From IMG/VR virus record IMGVR_UViG_3300042398_000398, positions 1 through 26,612 of that record: a stretch of 26,612 bases of DNA. One strand, 5' to 3'. This DNA is from a virus. This document shows positions 16,740 through 24,897 of the stretch, one piece after another. The notes beneath the pieces were generated by a model. It was not told the DNA's origin and did not search any database. It saw only the letters and a list, made by a program, of their open reading frames with translations. Numbering within the stretch: position 1 is the stretch's first letter; every line of letters begins with the position of its first letter. The translations under genes were made by a program, and so were the position numbers.

Positions 16740-17291
16740 TTAAACTGCGGCTACAGTTGCTGGACCGTAGAACTGGCTTTGTACAGACAAAGTCAAAGTT
16801 GCTTGGTTAGCGTCTGTTAGCTGTGGGCTTACTAACAAGGCTTCTAGCTTACCAACGAAGTAGAAGTTAGAGTTAGCGGAAGCACCTAAACCACTAGCGT
16901 TGGTTTCAAGGCTAGCAGGCTTAGAGTTCAAGAGGGAGAACTGGAAAGCATATTGCTTACCGTCACCAACTTTACCACCTAAACCGCCTACAACTGTAGG
17001 ATCCCACTCGGAAGGCACGTAGTTAATTGTGATTTCGAGGTTAGGAGCATCAGATTGACCTTGAATCTGCTGTGATGTTGCTGAACCATAAACAGGAACG
17101 TTAACAATGTTGGCAGGTGTACCGATTTGTGGGAACTCACGAACGTTCTTGATTTCCTTAAATGCGGTGTCGTCTGCAAACAATGCTACCAATTCTGTTA
17201 GTGTATCAGCAGAAGTGATGTTTGTAATAGCGGTAGTATTAACTGCAAGAGCAGAGTAGATACCAGCGCCAATAGAAGTAATGTGTGCCAT
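16740..17291 (-). CDS. Major tail protein (tail tube subunit)
   Basis: A 183-residue protein placed between the tail terminator-like gene and the chaperones. Features typical of tube proteins include an early 'DDTAFKEIKNVREFPQIGTPANIVNVPVYGS' beta region, 'NLEITINYVPSEWDP', and a C-terminal strand series (ANQATLTLSVQSQFYGP). The base composition is visibly richer in G+C than that of the flanking tail genes, as also seen for the capsid gene, fitting a high-copy protein. Start ATG 17291 with GGAG upstream. It is followed by a terminator hairpin and promoter copy B, so the tube gene ends one transcription unit. Confidence 0.85.
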   Translation of the reverse strand: MAHITSIGAGIYSALAVNTTAITNITSADTLTELVALFADDTAFKEIKNVREFPQIGTPANIVNVPVYGSATSQQIQGQSDAPNLEITINYVPSEWDPTVVGGLGGKVGDGKQYAFQFSLLNSKPASLETNASGLGASANSNFYFVGKLEALLVSPQLTDANQATLTLSVQSQFYGPATVAAV

Positions 17292-17296
17292 GTTAT

Positions 17297-17698
17297 TTAT
17301 TCTCCATAAGCTTTAAAATTTATTGAATAATCGCCACGATAAAGTGATTTATCTGCGGGATCAAGGCCAAGCTTCACTAAAGTGCTTGTGCCAAATTGGG
17401 TTCCATTTGTCAAAGTCTTCCCTTGAAAAAATGAATCTATTGAGTCAGCAATGCTAAATAATTGAGCATCACCGTTTCCTGCTTTAACAAAAATCGAAAG
17501 GATTAGCATCCCAGATAATTTTTTCTTAAGGCCATGAGCATCAACAGTAGACTTTCCAGGCAATATAGTAATTCTGATAAATGCAGAGGAACTATCAATA
17601 GCTCCGCTATAATTATCAGGATATGCTTTATAACCTGTAGCTGTCCAACTAGGCGATGCAAATACGCCATAAACATCTGATTTTAATTTACTGAACAT
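17297..17698 (-). CDS. Tail terminator-like protein
   Basis: A 133-residue alpha/beta protein directly before the tail tube gene, where lambda U-like tail terminators are encoded. It has the expected pattern of an N-terminal helix (FSKLKSDVYGVF), a strand with 'SAFIRITILPG', a central 'KKLSGMLILSIFVKAGNG', a helix (AQLFSIADSIDSFF) and a final strand (YRGDYSINFKAYG). Start ATG 17698 has GGGAG six bases upstream, almost touching the previous stop. The family is inferred from position and fold pattern; no diagnostic motif is known to me. Confidence 0.65.
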   Translation of the reverse strand: MFSKLKSDVYGVFASPSWTATGYKAYPDNYSGAIDSSSAFIRITILPGKSTVDAHGLKKKLSGMLILSIFVKAGNGDAQLFSIADSIDSFFQGKTLTNGTQFGTSTLVKLGLDPADKSLYRGDYSINFKAYGE

Positions 17699-17699
17699 A

Positions 17700-18044
17700 T
17701 TAAACTCCCGCTAAAGAGAGTACAACTATGAACTCATCCTTTGAAATAATATTACAACCGTATTCTACGGAATCAATTGTTACCCGAGAGTAGCGACTGA
17801 AATTAATTGTTTTATCATTTTTAATTGTAAGAGAAGTTGTTGTTACAGGAATTCCAGATTCATAAGTTTTAGATGTACTTAGAAAACCAAAGGTTGTATA
17901 AGTCTCATCTGTTTTAACTATTGAACCTGTGCTAAAACTAAATCCACTAACGATTTTATTGTCAAAAGTAACAGATACAGATAGATCTTTTAATTTTTCA
18001 AAAGCAGTATCTACGGATCCTTGTACTTTTGATTTGAGAGACAT
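17700..18044 (-). CDS. Putative head closure / neck protein
   Basis: A 114-residue, beta-rich protein between the connector and the tail terminator, the slot of SPP1 gp16-type head closure proteins. It has an N-terminal helix (SKVQGSVDTAFEKL), alternating strands, and a strand 'YSRVTIDSVEYGCNIISKDEF' before the end, as often seen in head closure barrels. It starts directly after the previous stop with GGAGGG upstream. The assignment rests on gene order. Its last codons contain, on the opposite strand, a 12-base match to the promoter core (17709-17720). Confidence 0.6.
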   Translation of the reverse strand: MSLKSKVQGSVDTAFEKLKDLSVSVTFDNKIVSGFSFSTGSIVKTDETYTTFGFLSTSKTYESGIPVTTTSLTIKNDKTINFSRYSRVTIDSVEYGCNIISKDEFIVVLSLAGV

Positions 18045-18542
18045 TTAGTTTGCCCTCCACCATTGAGTAGAACCTTGATTTACTAGAAGTGGTTTTAGGT
18101 ACTTTTTAACAAGACTGGGAACTACTGGAGTTCTAGTTGTGTCATTATTACTATCTTTCAATGTAATAGTACCAATAGAAATTTCTTCAAAGTTTTGAGT
18201 TTTATTATCTAATAAATTTTCATTAGACAATAAATGATAAGCCATTTCTAAAACAGCTTGTTTCATTCTTTTAGGAATTTCAGATTCACTATAAGTAATA
18301 CTCTGTCCTAATCTAGGATCAAAAGTTGAAGCCCCTTTACGAGGCCACGCAAGACTCTGTGTGGAACTGACAGCAACACCAATAAATTGATTTTCATCAA
18401 GTAAAAGAGTTGCAGTCACTAATGCTGACTCTTGGTCATCGTCCTGAGCGTTTATCCATGCACCCGCATCAATGCGAGTATCAAAGTATGCTTCAGCTTC
18501 GACCATAGTTACATATGTGTTTGTACCTAGGACTAGTGCCAT
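18045..18542 (-). CDS. Head-tail connector (DnaT-like family)
   Basis: A 165-residue protein starting ALVLGTNTYVTMVEAEAYFD, with 'WINAQDDDQESALVTATLLLD', 'QSLAWPRKG' and 'EIPKRMKQAVLEMAYHL', which together are the pattern of a family often labelled 'DnaT-like ssDNA-binding' in phage genomes. By position, right after the capsid gene, and by its helical fold it is more probably the head completion adaptor (gp6/gp15-like) attached to the portal. Start ATG 18542 has AGGAGG upstream. Confidence 0.75.
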   Translation of the reverse strand: MALVLGTNTYVTMVEAEAYFDTRIDAGAWINAQDDDQESALVTATLLLDENQFIGVAVSSTQSLAWPRKGASTFDPRLGQSITYSESEIPKRMKQAVLEMAYHLLSNENLLDNKTQNFEEISIGTITLKDSNNDTTRTPVVPSLVKKYLKPLLVNQGSTQWWRAN

Positions 18543-18559
18543 CAGTTCCTCCTAATGGA

Positions 18560-19651
18560 TTAAGCGTGGAGAATAGGTAGAATACCTAAGTTCAATGCGC
18601 TCATCTTACGTGCCCATGAACCAGCGGTTGCAAAAGCAGTGTTGCTAGCGAAGGCATTTGTAGCGCCAGCCCAGTCGTAACCCATTGGGTGTACAACGAA
18701 GCCATAACGATACCAGATAGAGGTAGAACCGCCACCAGTGTAAGAAGAAGCTGAACGATCAACTTCAACAGGTGTAGGAACAGCAATGTTTGTAAAGCTG
18801 ATAGCACCTGGCTTGCAAATGAATGTAGTCTTTGTAGAACGATCATTTACGTTAGCAGAAGCAGACAAGTCACCTTGAGCAACACGGCTCAAGATCAAAC
18901 GGAACTTACCACCGAATACGGTTTGGAATGTCAAGTTACCATCGGTAACAGTTGTAACATCAACCAAGTTAGCAGCACGGAGTTCAGCCAATACTTCAGG
19001 TGAAGTGATCATGTACATGAAGTCAGGCTCATAGTCCTTGAATGCCATGCCAAGAGCTTGGAACAAGCGTTGACCACGAGCAGCACCAATAGCTGTAGCG
19101 TCAAACAATTTACGCTGGTCAGAACCAGAAGTAGCAGCAGCACCGAAAGTACCAGCAGCGTTAATGTCAACGAAGTTACCAACACCAGCGCCATCAGCGT
19201 CTGTGTCATAACCAACGATACCAGCACCACGAGATACTTCGTATGCAGCTACGCCCTTGAGGGTAGCAACAACAGCATCAGACTCGTCTTGGCTACGAAC
19301 TTCAGAGAAGTCACGAGCAATCTTAGACAAACCATCTTGCTGAGACACGACTTGTTGGAGGTTAACTTGTTGTGAACCAAATGTACGGACTGTCTTGATG
19401 TAGTCAGCAATTTCGGTAGACACATCAGTGTAGTTACCATCATTAGAAACGGAAAGGCTAGCAACATTAATGTTAGCTGCCAAAGGCTTGTACCAGCGCA
19501 TTTGACCAATGAAGCTCTCGCCTGTTGGGTCGATACGGGCATCAGTACCAACGATACCAGTGCTGTTTAGCTTCTTGGCGTTGGTGTACATTTCGTCAGC
19601 ATATGCAGAAATAGCAATAGCTACGTTTTGGAACATTGTATGATTAATCAT
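18560..19651 (-). CDS. Major capsid protein
   Basis: A 363-residue protein between scaffold and connector. Features: an N-terminal helix with 'AYADEMYTNAKKL', 'FIGQMRWYKPLAANINV', an Asp/Glu-rich E-loop-like and spine region (SKIARDFSEVRSQDESDAVVATLKG), and a C-terminal 'IWYRYGFVVHPMGYDWAG', consistent with an HK97-fold coat protein of the type that uses a separate scaffold. Sampled lines have about 45% G+C against about 23% in parts of the tape measure gene, as expected for the most abundant protein. Start ATG 19651 with AGGAG nine bases upstream. No maturation protease gene or cleavable delta domain is evident. Confidence 0.9.
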   Translation of the reverse strand: MINHTMFQNVAIAISAYADEMYTNAKKLNSTGIVGTDARIDPTGESFIGQMRWYKPLAANINVASLSVSNDGNYTDVSTEIADYIKTVRTFGSQQVNLQQVVSQQDGLSKIARDFSEVRSQDESDAVVATLKGVAAYEVSRGAGIVGYDTDADGAGVGNFVDINAAGTFGAAATSGSDQRKLFDATAIGAARGQRLFQALGMAFKDYEPDFMYMITSPEVLAELRAANLVDVTTVTDGNLTFQTVFGGKFRLILSRVAQGDLSASANVNDRSTKTTFICKPGAISFTNIAVPTPVEVDRSASSYTGGGSTSIWYRYGFVVHPMGYDWAGATNAFASNTAFATAGSWARKMSALNLGILPILHA

Positions 19652-19671
19652 TTAAAAAATCTCCTATGATT

Positions 19672-20367
19672 TTAAAGGTTGAAGCTACCTAATTTACCAC
19701 CTGCAGCAAGTGCTAACACTTCTTCAGTAGTCATTTCAGTAATCTTCTTATTGGGATCGAGTTTGGGAGTACCGTTCATATTGTTACTACCACCCCCTGA
19801 ATTAGATTTAGGTTTAAATAGGAAAGAATTATCTTCATTCTTTACATATTGTCCTACAAAATCTTTGATTGATACACCTGATTTGTGAATCCATGCACCA
19901 GTCTCTGGATCTTGGATGAGTTGATCGATAATATCACGATAAGCCATTTGGCTAGATCGCTCATTACGGAAATCAAGGCTAGTTAATGCATTACGAACTG
20001 CACCATCTCGAGTGAGTTCAGTTACTTTGCTTTCGGCTAACGCAAGCTTTTCAGTGAGTTCTGCGAGCTTCATCTCAGCAACTTCTTTATGCTTACCTTC
20101 GTCCTCTAAAGCTTTCATCTTACGTTGTTTAGCTTCATCTTCTAAACGAACACGCTCTTTAACAGCATTGTCACGTTCTTGATATGCTTTGTCTAAACTT
20201 TGTTTGATCTTAGAAAGACGCTCTTCAACCATACGATTGATCATGTCTTCTGTCTCTTTATTGCTAGTACCGCCTCCACCATTATCAACCTGATCGGCTT
20301 GAAACTCTGGGTTTAGTGTGGTACCATCATCGAGGAACTCTTTGTTTCCGAACTTATCTACTTTCAT
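19672..20367 (-). CDS. Capsid scaffolding protein
   Basis: A 231-residue charged protein just before the capsid gene. It has an acidic start with a GGGG linker (about 31-34), then a continuous Lys/Glu-rich coiled coil from ~40 to ~125 (MINRMVEERLSKIKQSLDKA through KVTEL), a helical DIIDQLIQDPETGAWI segment, and a flexible Gly/Asn/Ser linker before the C-terminal 'LDPNKKITEMTTEEVLALA', which would be the coat-binding helix-turn-helix of SPP1/phi29-type scaffolds. There is no protease motif. Start ATG 20367 with AAAGGAA upstream. The spacer to the previous gene is 66 bases, AT-rich, with no clear terminator. Confidence 0.85.
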   Translation of the reverse strand: MKVDKFGNKEFLDDGTTLNPEFQADQVDNGGGGTSNKETEDMINRMVEERLSKIKQSLDKAYQERDNAVKERVRLEDEAKQRKMKALEDEGKHKEVAEMKLAELTEKLALAESKVTELTRDGAVRNALTSLDFRNERSSQMAYRDIIDQLIQDPETGAWIHKSGVSIKDFVGQYVKNEDNSFLFKPKSNSGGGSNNMNGTPKLDPNKKITEMTTEEVLALAAGGKLGSFNL

Positions 20368-20433
20368 CTTTGTTTTCCTTTGGCACAGCCATTTAATTTT
20401 AATTTTTTAGGGTTTAGTTACAAACTTAAACTC

Positions 20434-23400
20434 TTACGGTCCAATACCATACCAATCCATACCTTTAGGTATAGGAGCTAGTATATCTTTTCTCGTAATC
20501 TTGTTGCGAGGATTTAGTAAGCCATCCTCAATAGCTTTTTGGCGAAGTCGATTATATGTCTCATTTGACATACCTTCTTCTTTCAGTGCCAGTAATGTTT
20601 TCTCTATTGTATCGCCTTCAAGAGCATCCGCATAAATTTCTCTAAGCGCATACTTGGACTTTGCTGCTTGTCCTATGTTGGTGAAGAACGCATCGTGAAT
20701 CGTAGCGGTTTCAATACCATTTTTACGACCCCATAAATGAAATCTCCTTACAATAGTAGCATCGTTCATGTGGTTACCGTTAACCCCCATGCCAATACCT
20801 GCCCTCATCAGGCTTGATTTTCCTAGAAGTGAAGCATCTTCTGCTCGATCTTCGTAAATATTACGGACCATCCTATTAGCCTCTTTGTCATAGAACTCAA
20901 TGCTAGTTTGGATTTTAGGTCTGTATCTCTGGTATAAAGTCTTACCGTCAAATGTTACCCAAGGCACATCGACCTTCTGAGTTTCATCAACGTAAGCTTT
21001 AGCAGCTTCTTTCCAGAATTGTACGAATTTTTGAGTTACTGGTGCTCTCTCAGCTAGTCTCCGAGACATGATCTCTGATACTGCCTTGAAGTCTTGAGGA
21101 CCTATTAGTCCCTTACGAGCATTCATTAACTTATCGACAAACGCTTCTACGTCTGGGTGAGAATCACGAGCGTGTGATAAAAGTTCTTGCCCCACAGGGG
21201 TCTCACCTTCAACAACTTCGTTTAACTCACGTTTTAATTGTTTAAGACCAAATACGACATTTTCGGCACCTAGCCTATCTGCCTCTTTAATCTTTGCATC
21301 TATAATATTAGTTACTCCACGAAGTTCTTCACGAGTAACAACAGTATATCCTTTTGTTTCTAACACTGAAGCAAATTTGGCTTCAATATTAGCTGCTTGT
21401 GTTGCTTTACCTGCACCATAGAAAGAAACCATGTTCTGAGCTTTTGCAGCCTTTTGAAGGTCTGTCCATTGAACATTAGCATCTCTTAATCCTTGTATCT
21501 TTTGGAACTCTGGATCAGACACTGTATCCATAGCTACCAAGTCATACAAACGATTCTTTTGTAATGTAGGTAATACATTTGAGTTGATTGAAATATCTCT
21601 ATCTCCCGTACTTAATCCGATGATTTGAGCACCAGAGGAGGAAGCATCGTTTTCAATCATTAATTTTGTTTTATAAGTTGCCAGTCTATTTGTATTAGTA
21701 AAGTCACCATCGACATGATCATATATACGAGCATACTCAATGGCTAACCTAGAGATCTTTGGGATTTCTTCTGCTTCAGTAGCCCTGATAATAGGGTGTT
21801 CTAGGAAGTCCCTAATACGCCTATCACGTTGAGTTGTTTCTCTCATTAACCTGCCTAAGCTTAAAACATCTTTTTGATTTCTCATAAAGATTTCCATACG
21901 ACCTGCTTGTGTCAATGCTTCAGTAGCTGGACCTAACATAGCTCCAGTTTGAATCATTAACTCTTGTACAATCTCAGGTGTAACAGATTCTGCCTTAGCA
22001 GTATTTAAGAATGGTCGAACAACTTCACCGCCAGTAGGTGTTAAGAAACCTTGGTAGTACACACGACCACGACCATCGATATTAGCAACAACGCTAAATG
22101 GCTTTCCAGTATCTCGATGATACTTTACAGTTTGCATAAAACTATAACCTTGATCTCCACGAGTTAAAATAAGTTTTCTAAAGTCATTTAAGTCATCATA
22201 TTTCTTTACATTCCCACGGGGATCTCTAAAGCGCACAACATCTTCCATGAATCCAGCATACTCATTATCAACCTCATACTTAACTGACATTGTATGATTC
22301 AACATATCAGCAAAATCATTGTCAATTAATACCTTATCATAGTTAGCATTAGCTCTACGTGTAATAATAGGAATACCCGTATTATTACCCCTAGCATCAA
22401 AATAAGTTTTAGCTCCAGGTCTTACATACAATTTATCTCTATCAGAGTTAATACCAATTCGTTTTGCTAATAAAGCACTACGATTAGCTCTTTGTAAGTT
22501 AAGCATATCTTTATTTAAGATTTGAACTTCACGACTAACAGTGTCCCTCCAAGGTCCACTAGCCCGACCAGTCTCAAGATCAACAACTGATCTTCTAGTC
22601 TTGCCACGCATAACTACACGAATGTAGCCTTTGTCTTTTAAGGCTGTAAGAATCTGTGAACCATCAGCATGATAGTCTTGTAATGTAGGTTTGAAGAATG
22701 GGAAGTCTGCGACATTCCAAGATTCTCTTAATGTTTTCCCTACATTAATTGCCAATGAATCATAGTCAGTTGATTTACCATCAGCAACAACAGTCAATAC
22801 CTTTGATAAAGTATCAATTGCTTTCTTATCATTTAGACCGCCCTCTACTAGTTGGTTTAAATAACTTTGTCTTCGTTTACCAAATAAAAATTCTAAGTCC
22901 ACAATTTTACGATAGTCTTCTCTTCTGTTTCTTAAGAACTCGTCAATGAGTCTTTCGCTAGGTACTTTATCTTTAAAGAAAAATTTAGCCCCAGGAATAT
23001 TCTCAAGTAAGAACTTTACTACCTTGTCTTTGAAGTTATCAACTCCAATCCTAGGAGCACCTCTAAACCAAGTATATACAGGAGTTCTTCCAGTATAATA
23101 TAAGGCTCTAGCTAAAGGTCTACCCTCTGTAGTAGCCCAATTACGAACGTATCGTTGATTATCAATATTATTCTCAATGATCTCATCAAAGGTATAATAT
23201 TTACCAAAGATCTGAACCTTAGCTGCTTCTCCAGCAACTCCATAAGAATCAAACTGTTGAGATCTAGCTCTTGATCTACGATCTAAAATACGACTAGTAT
23301 TAACTACAGAATATTGCATCTCACCACGAGTAACATTCATGAAGTTAACCCATGGTTGCTTATCATTATTGTATCGTTCAAACACAACACGTAGATTCTC

Positions 23401-24852
23401 TGCAATAGCAGTCTGTTGGTTTACAGATACAGAATCATCTAAGCTTTCAACAAATTGTTGGATCCATACTTTCTGTTCTTGATTAAGAGCTTTAGAATTT
23501 TTAATAAAGTCTATACGTTCTTGTAGTACACCAAAGTCTGGGTCATAAAGTAAGGTAGAAGTTTGTTCCCCTGTGAATGGATCAAAGCTGTTATTACGCT
23601 CATCAAACTCATTGTTTGCCCGAATACGAGTTGAGCGTTTACCTTGAAGAGTAGTACCACGGTAGTCTACTAAAGAAATAGTCTGAGCAGTATTCTCAGT
23701 ATCTGCAATATACATTGCCTTTAATTGTTTAGTAGCTTCTGTGTCCCTCATTAATTCATAAGGTCTAGCCACATTAACTGCAAATAAATTAGATTCTGTT
23801 TCAGCTACTGCTGATTGTCTAGTTGGAAAAAAGCTTGTTCTTGCATTATCTAGTTTTCTTAAAGCAGCAATACTTAGTTGTTGACCTTTAGCAGTAGTAA
23901 ATGCTTTTACATCAAGGATACCTTTTTGTAACAAACCAGCACGTTCTTCACTACCTAGATGTTTAACCTGAACCATCATAGGCTGACGTTTAAGCCAAGA
24001 ACCATAAGTCTCTACTGGAGGTAAACTACCGTCAACAAAGTTTTCAGAGGTATCTTTTAACTTGTTAACCTTTACTCTTGTATCTTCTGCCTCAGCAGCT
24101 TTTAAGAGTTCTTCCTTATTCTTTAAAACAGGAACCATAGAACTACGGCAATTCCAGTGGAGTGGTGGTCTAAATCTTAGATCATCAATCTTGTATACTT
24201 GCCCATCATGGTGTGCACAGATTTTTGAAGTCCTATTATCTAGTACTGCAGTAAACCTGTAACCTTTTAAGAGTTCCTTATTACGATCCATTACTAAGTT
24301 AAGTGCTTGTGCTTGTGTATTAGTAATAGCAGTCCTAACTAAAACTTTAGCTTGAACTTCAGTCAAGGTAGTTGTCTTAATTACATCTGAAATAATTTCT
24401 TTTACTGGCTTATTATCTGCTAAACCAGATTTAATTTTCCCATCAATTCTAGCAAGTTCACTTGTACCTACAGTATCAAAGTGATCTCTTAAGCTTTTAG
24501 ATGCCGTAATATTAGGTCCAATAAGCTTTGGAATAGCGTCACTACCCCTAGGCTTTTGAACTCTGAAGAATGAACCTGCACTCTTCTCTAAATTGTTAGC
24601 ATGAAAGCTTACAGAGGCATCTGCATAATCACTAACTGAGTTGCTAGCAATCATGTGCAACTCTTTTGTTGCTCGAGCTACCTCTGGCTTTACATCAGCT
24701 TTAATATTCTTTGTTAAGAGTATTTTAAGCCGCTTTTGATGTCTACGGATGCCCCTACTAACATTAGTAGAGGTTTCCGCTTCATATAATCTTGTATCAG
24801 CTAAGTGCTGTACAATTCTATCATAAATTTCCGTATTAATAGGAGTTGGCAT
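20434..24852 (-). CDS. MuF minor head protein fused to a T7-like single-subunit RNA polymerase
   Basis: 1472 residues. Residues ~150-245 are a MuF / SPP1 gp7 domain: a helix with RTAITNTQAQALN, then TSKICAHHDGQVYKIDD and PPLHWNCRSSMVPV (C212, H214, H232, C235). Residues ~246-720 are unassigned. From ~720, and clearly from ~830, it is a T7-family RNA polymerase: DxxGR at D926-R930 (NIDGRGRVYYQGFLTPTGGE, aligned with T7 D421-R425), motif A D1069 in ENDASSSGAQIIG (T7 D537), motif B K1137 and Y1145-G1146 (T7 K631, Y639-G640), WVTFDGKTLYQRYRPKIQT (1298-1316) matching the T7 specificity loop region, and motif C IHDAF with D1387 (T7 D812). Motif B Arg627 is Gln1133. It follows the portal gene, the normal place of MuF. 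Inference: an RNA polymerase packaged at the portal and ejected with DNA, as N4 vRNAP is. Confidence 0.93.
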   Translation of the reverse strand: MPTPINTEIYDRIVQHLADTRLYEAETSTNVSRGIRRHQKRLKILLTKNIKADVKPEVARATKELHMIASNSVSDYADASVSFHANNLEKSAGSFFRVQKPRGSDAIPKLIGPNITASKSLRDHFDTVGTSELARIDGKIKSGLADNKPVKEIISDVIKTTTLTEVQAKVLVRTAITNTQAQALNLVMDRNKELLKGYRFTAVLDNRTSKICAHHDGQVYKIDDLRFRPPLHWNCRSSMVPVLKNKEELLKAAEAEDTRVKVNKLKDTSENFVDGSLPPVETYGSWLKRQPMMVQVKHLGSEERAGLLQKGILDVKAFTTAKGQQLSIAALRKLDNARTSFFPTRQSAVAETESNLFAVNVARPYELMRDTEATKQLKAMYIADTENTAQTISLVDYRGTTLQGKRSTRIRANNEFDERNNSFDPFTGEQTSTLLYDPDFGVLQERIDFIKNSKALNQEQKVWIQQFVESLDDSVSVNQQTAIAENLRVVFERYNNDKQPWVNFMNVTRGEMQYSVVNTSRILDRRSRARSQQFDSYGVAGEAAKVQIFGKYYTFDEIIENNIDNQRYVRNWATTEGRPLARALYYTGRTPVYTWFRGAPRIGVDNFKDKVVKFLLENIPGAKFFFKDKVPSERLIDEFLRNRREDYRKIVDLEFLFGKRRQSYLNQLVEGGLNDKKAIDTLSKVLTVVADGKSTDYDSLAINVGKTLRESWNVADFPFFKPTLQDYHADGSQILTALKDKGYIRVVMRGKTRRSVVDLETGRASGPWRDTVSREVQILNKDMLNLQRANRSALLAKRIGINSDRDKLYVRPGAKTYFDARGNNTGIPIITRRANANYDKVLIDNDFADMLNHTMSVKYEVDNEYAGFMEDVVRFRDPRGNVKKYDDLNDFRKLILTRGDQGYSFMQTVKYHRDTGKPFSVVANIDGRGRVYYQGFLTPTGGEVVRPFLNTAKAESVTPEIVQELMIQTGAMLGPATEALTQAGRMEIFMRNQKDVLSLGRLMRETTQRDRRIRDFLEHPIIRATEAEEIPKISRLAIEYARIYDHVDGDFTNTNRLATYKTKLMIENDASSSGAQIIGLSTGDRDISINSNVLPTLQKNRLYDLVAMDTVSDPEFQKIQGLRDANVQWTDLQKAAKAQNMVSFYGAGKATQAANIEAKFASVLETKGYTVVTREELRGVTNIIDAKIKEADRLGAENVVFGLKQLKRELNEVVEGETPVGQELLSHARDSHPDVEAFVDKLMNARKGLIGPQDFKAVSEIMSRRLAERAPVTQKFVQFWKEAAKAYVDETQKVDVPWVTFDGKTLYQRYRPKIQTSIEFYDKEANRMVRNIYEDRAEDASLLGKSSLMRAGIGMGVNGNHMNDATIVRRFHLWGRKNGIETATIHDAFFTNIGQAAKSKYALREIYADALEGDTIEKTLLALKEEGMSNETYNRLRQKAIEDGLLNPRNKITRKDILAPIPKGMDWYGIGP

Positions 24853-24856
24853 ATTT

Positions 24857-24888
24857 TCCCTTGATACTATACAATATATGCATCAAGG
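24857..24888 (-). promoter_or_regulatory. Hairpin that covers the Shine-Dalgarno of the MuF-polymerase gene
   Basis: Minus-strand CCTTGAT (24882-24888) is perfectly complementary to ATCAAGG (24859-24865), with a 16-base loop. The 3' arm contains the AAGG of the SD (AAGGGA, 24857-24862), six bases before the ATG at 24852. No T tract follows, so it is not a terminator. If formed, it would reduce translation, fitting a protein needed in few copies beside abundant capsid proteins. Confidence 0.55.
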
Positions 24889-24897
24889 ATGCCCGTA

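Noticed and set aside
20368-20433. Terminator or small gene between the MuF-polymerase and scaffold genes
   Set aside because: The 66 bases are AT-rich with no stable GC stem. The 12-codon frame starting ATGGCTGTG overlaps the scaffold SD and ends just inside the scaffold gene; nothing supports it.
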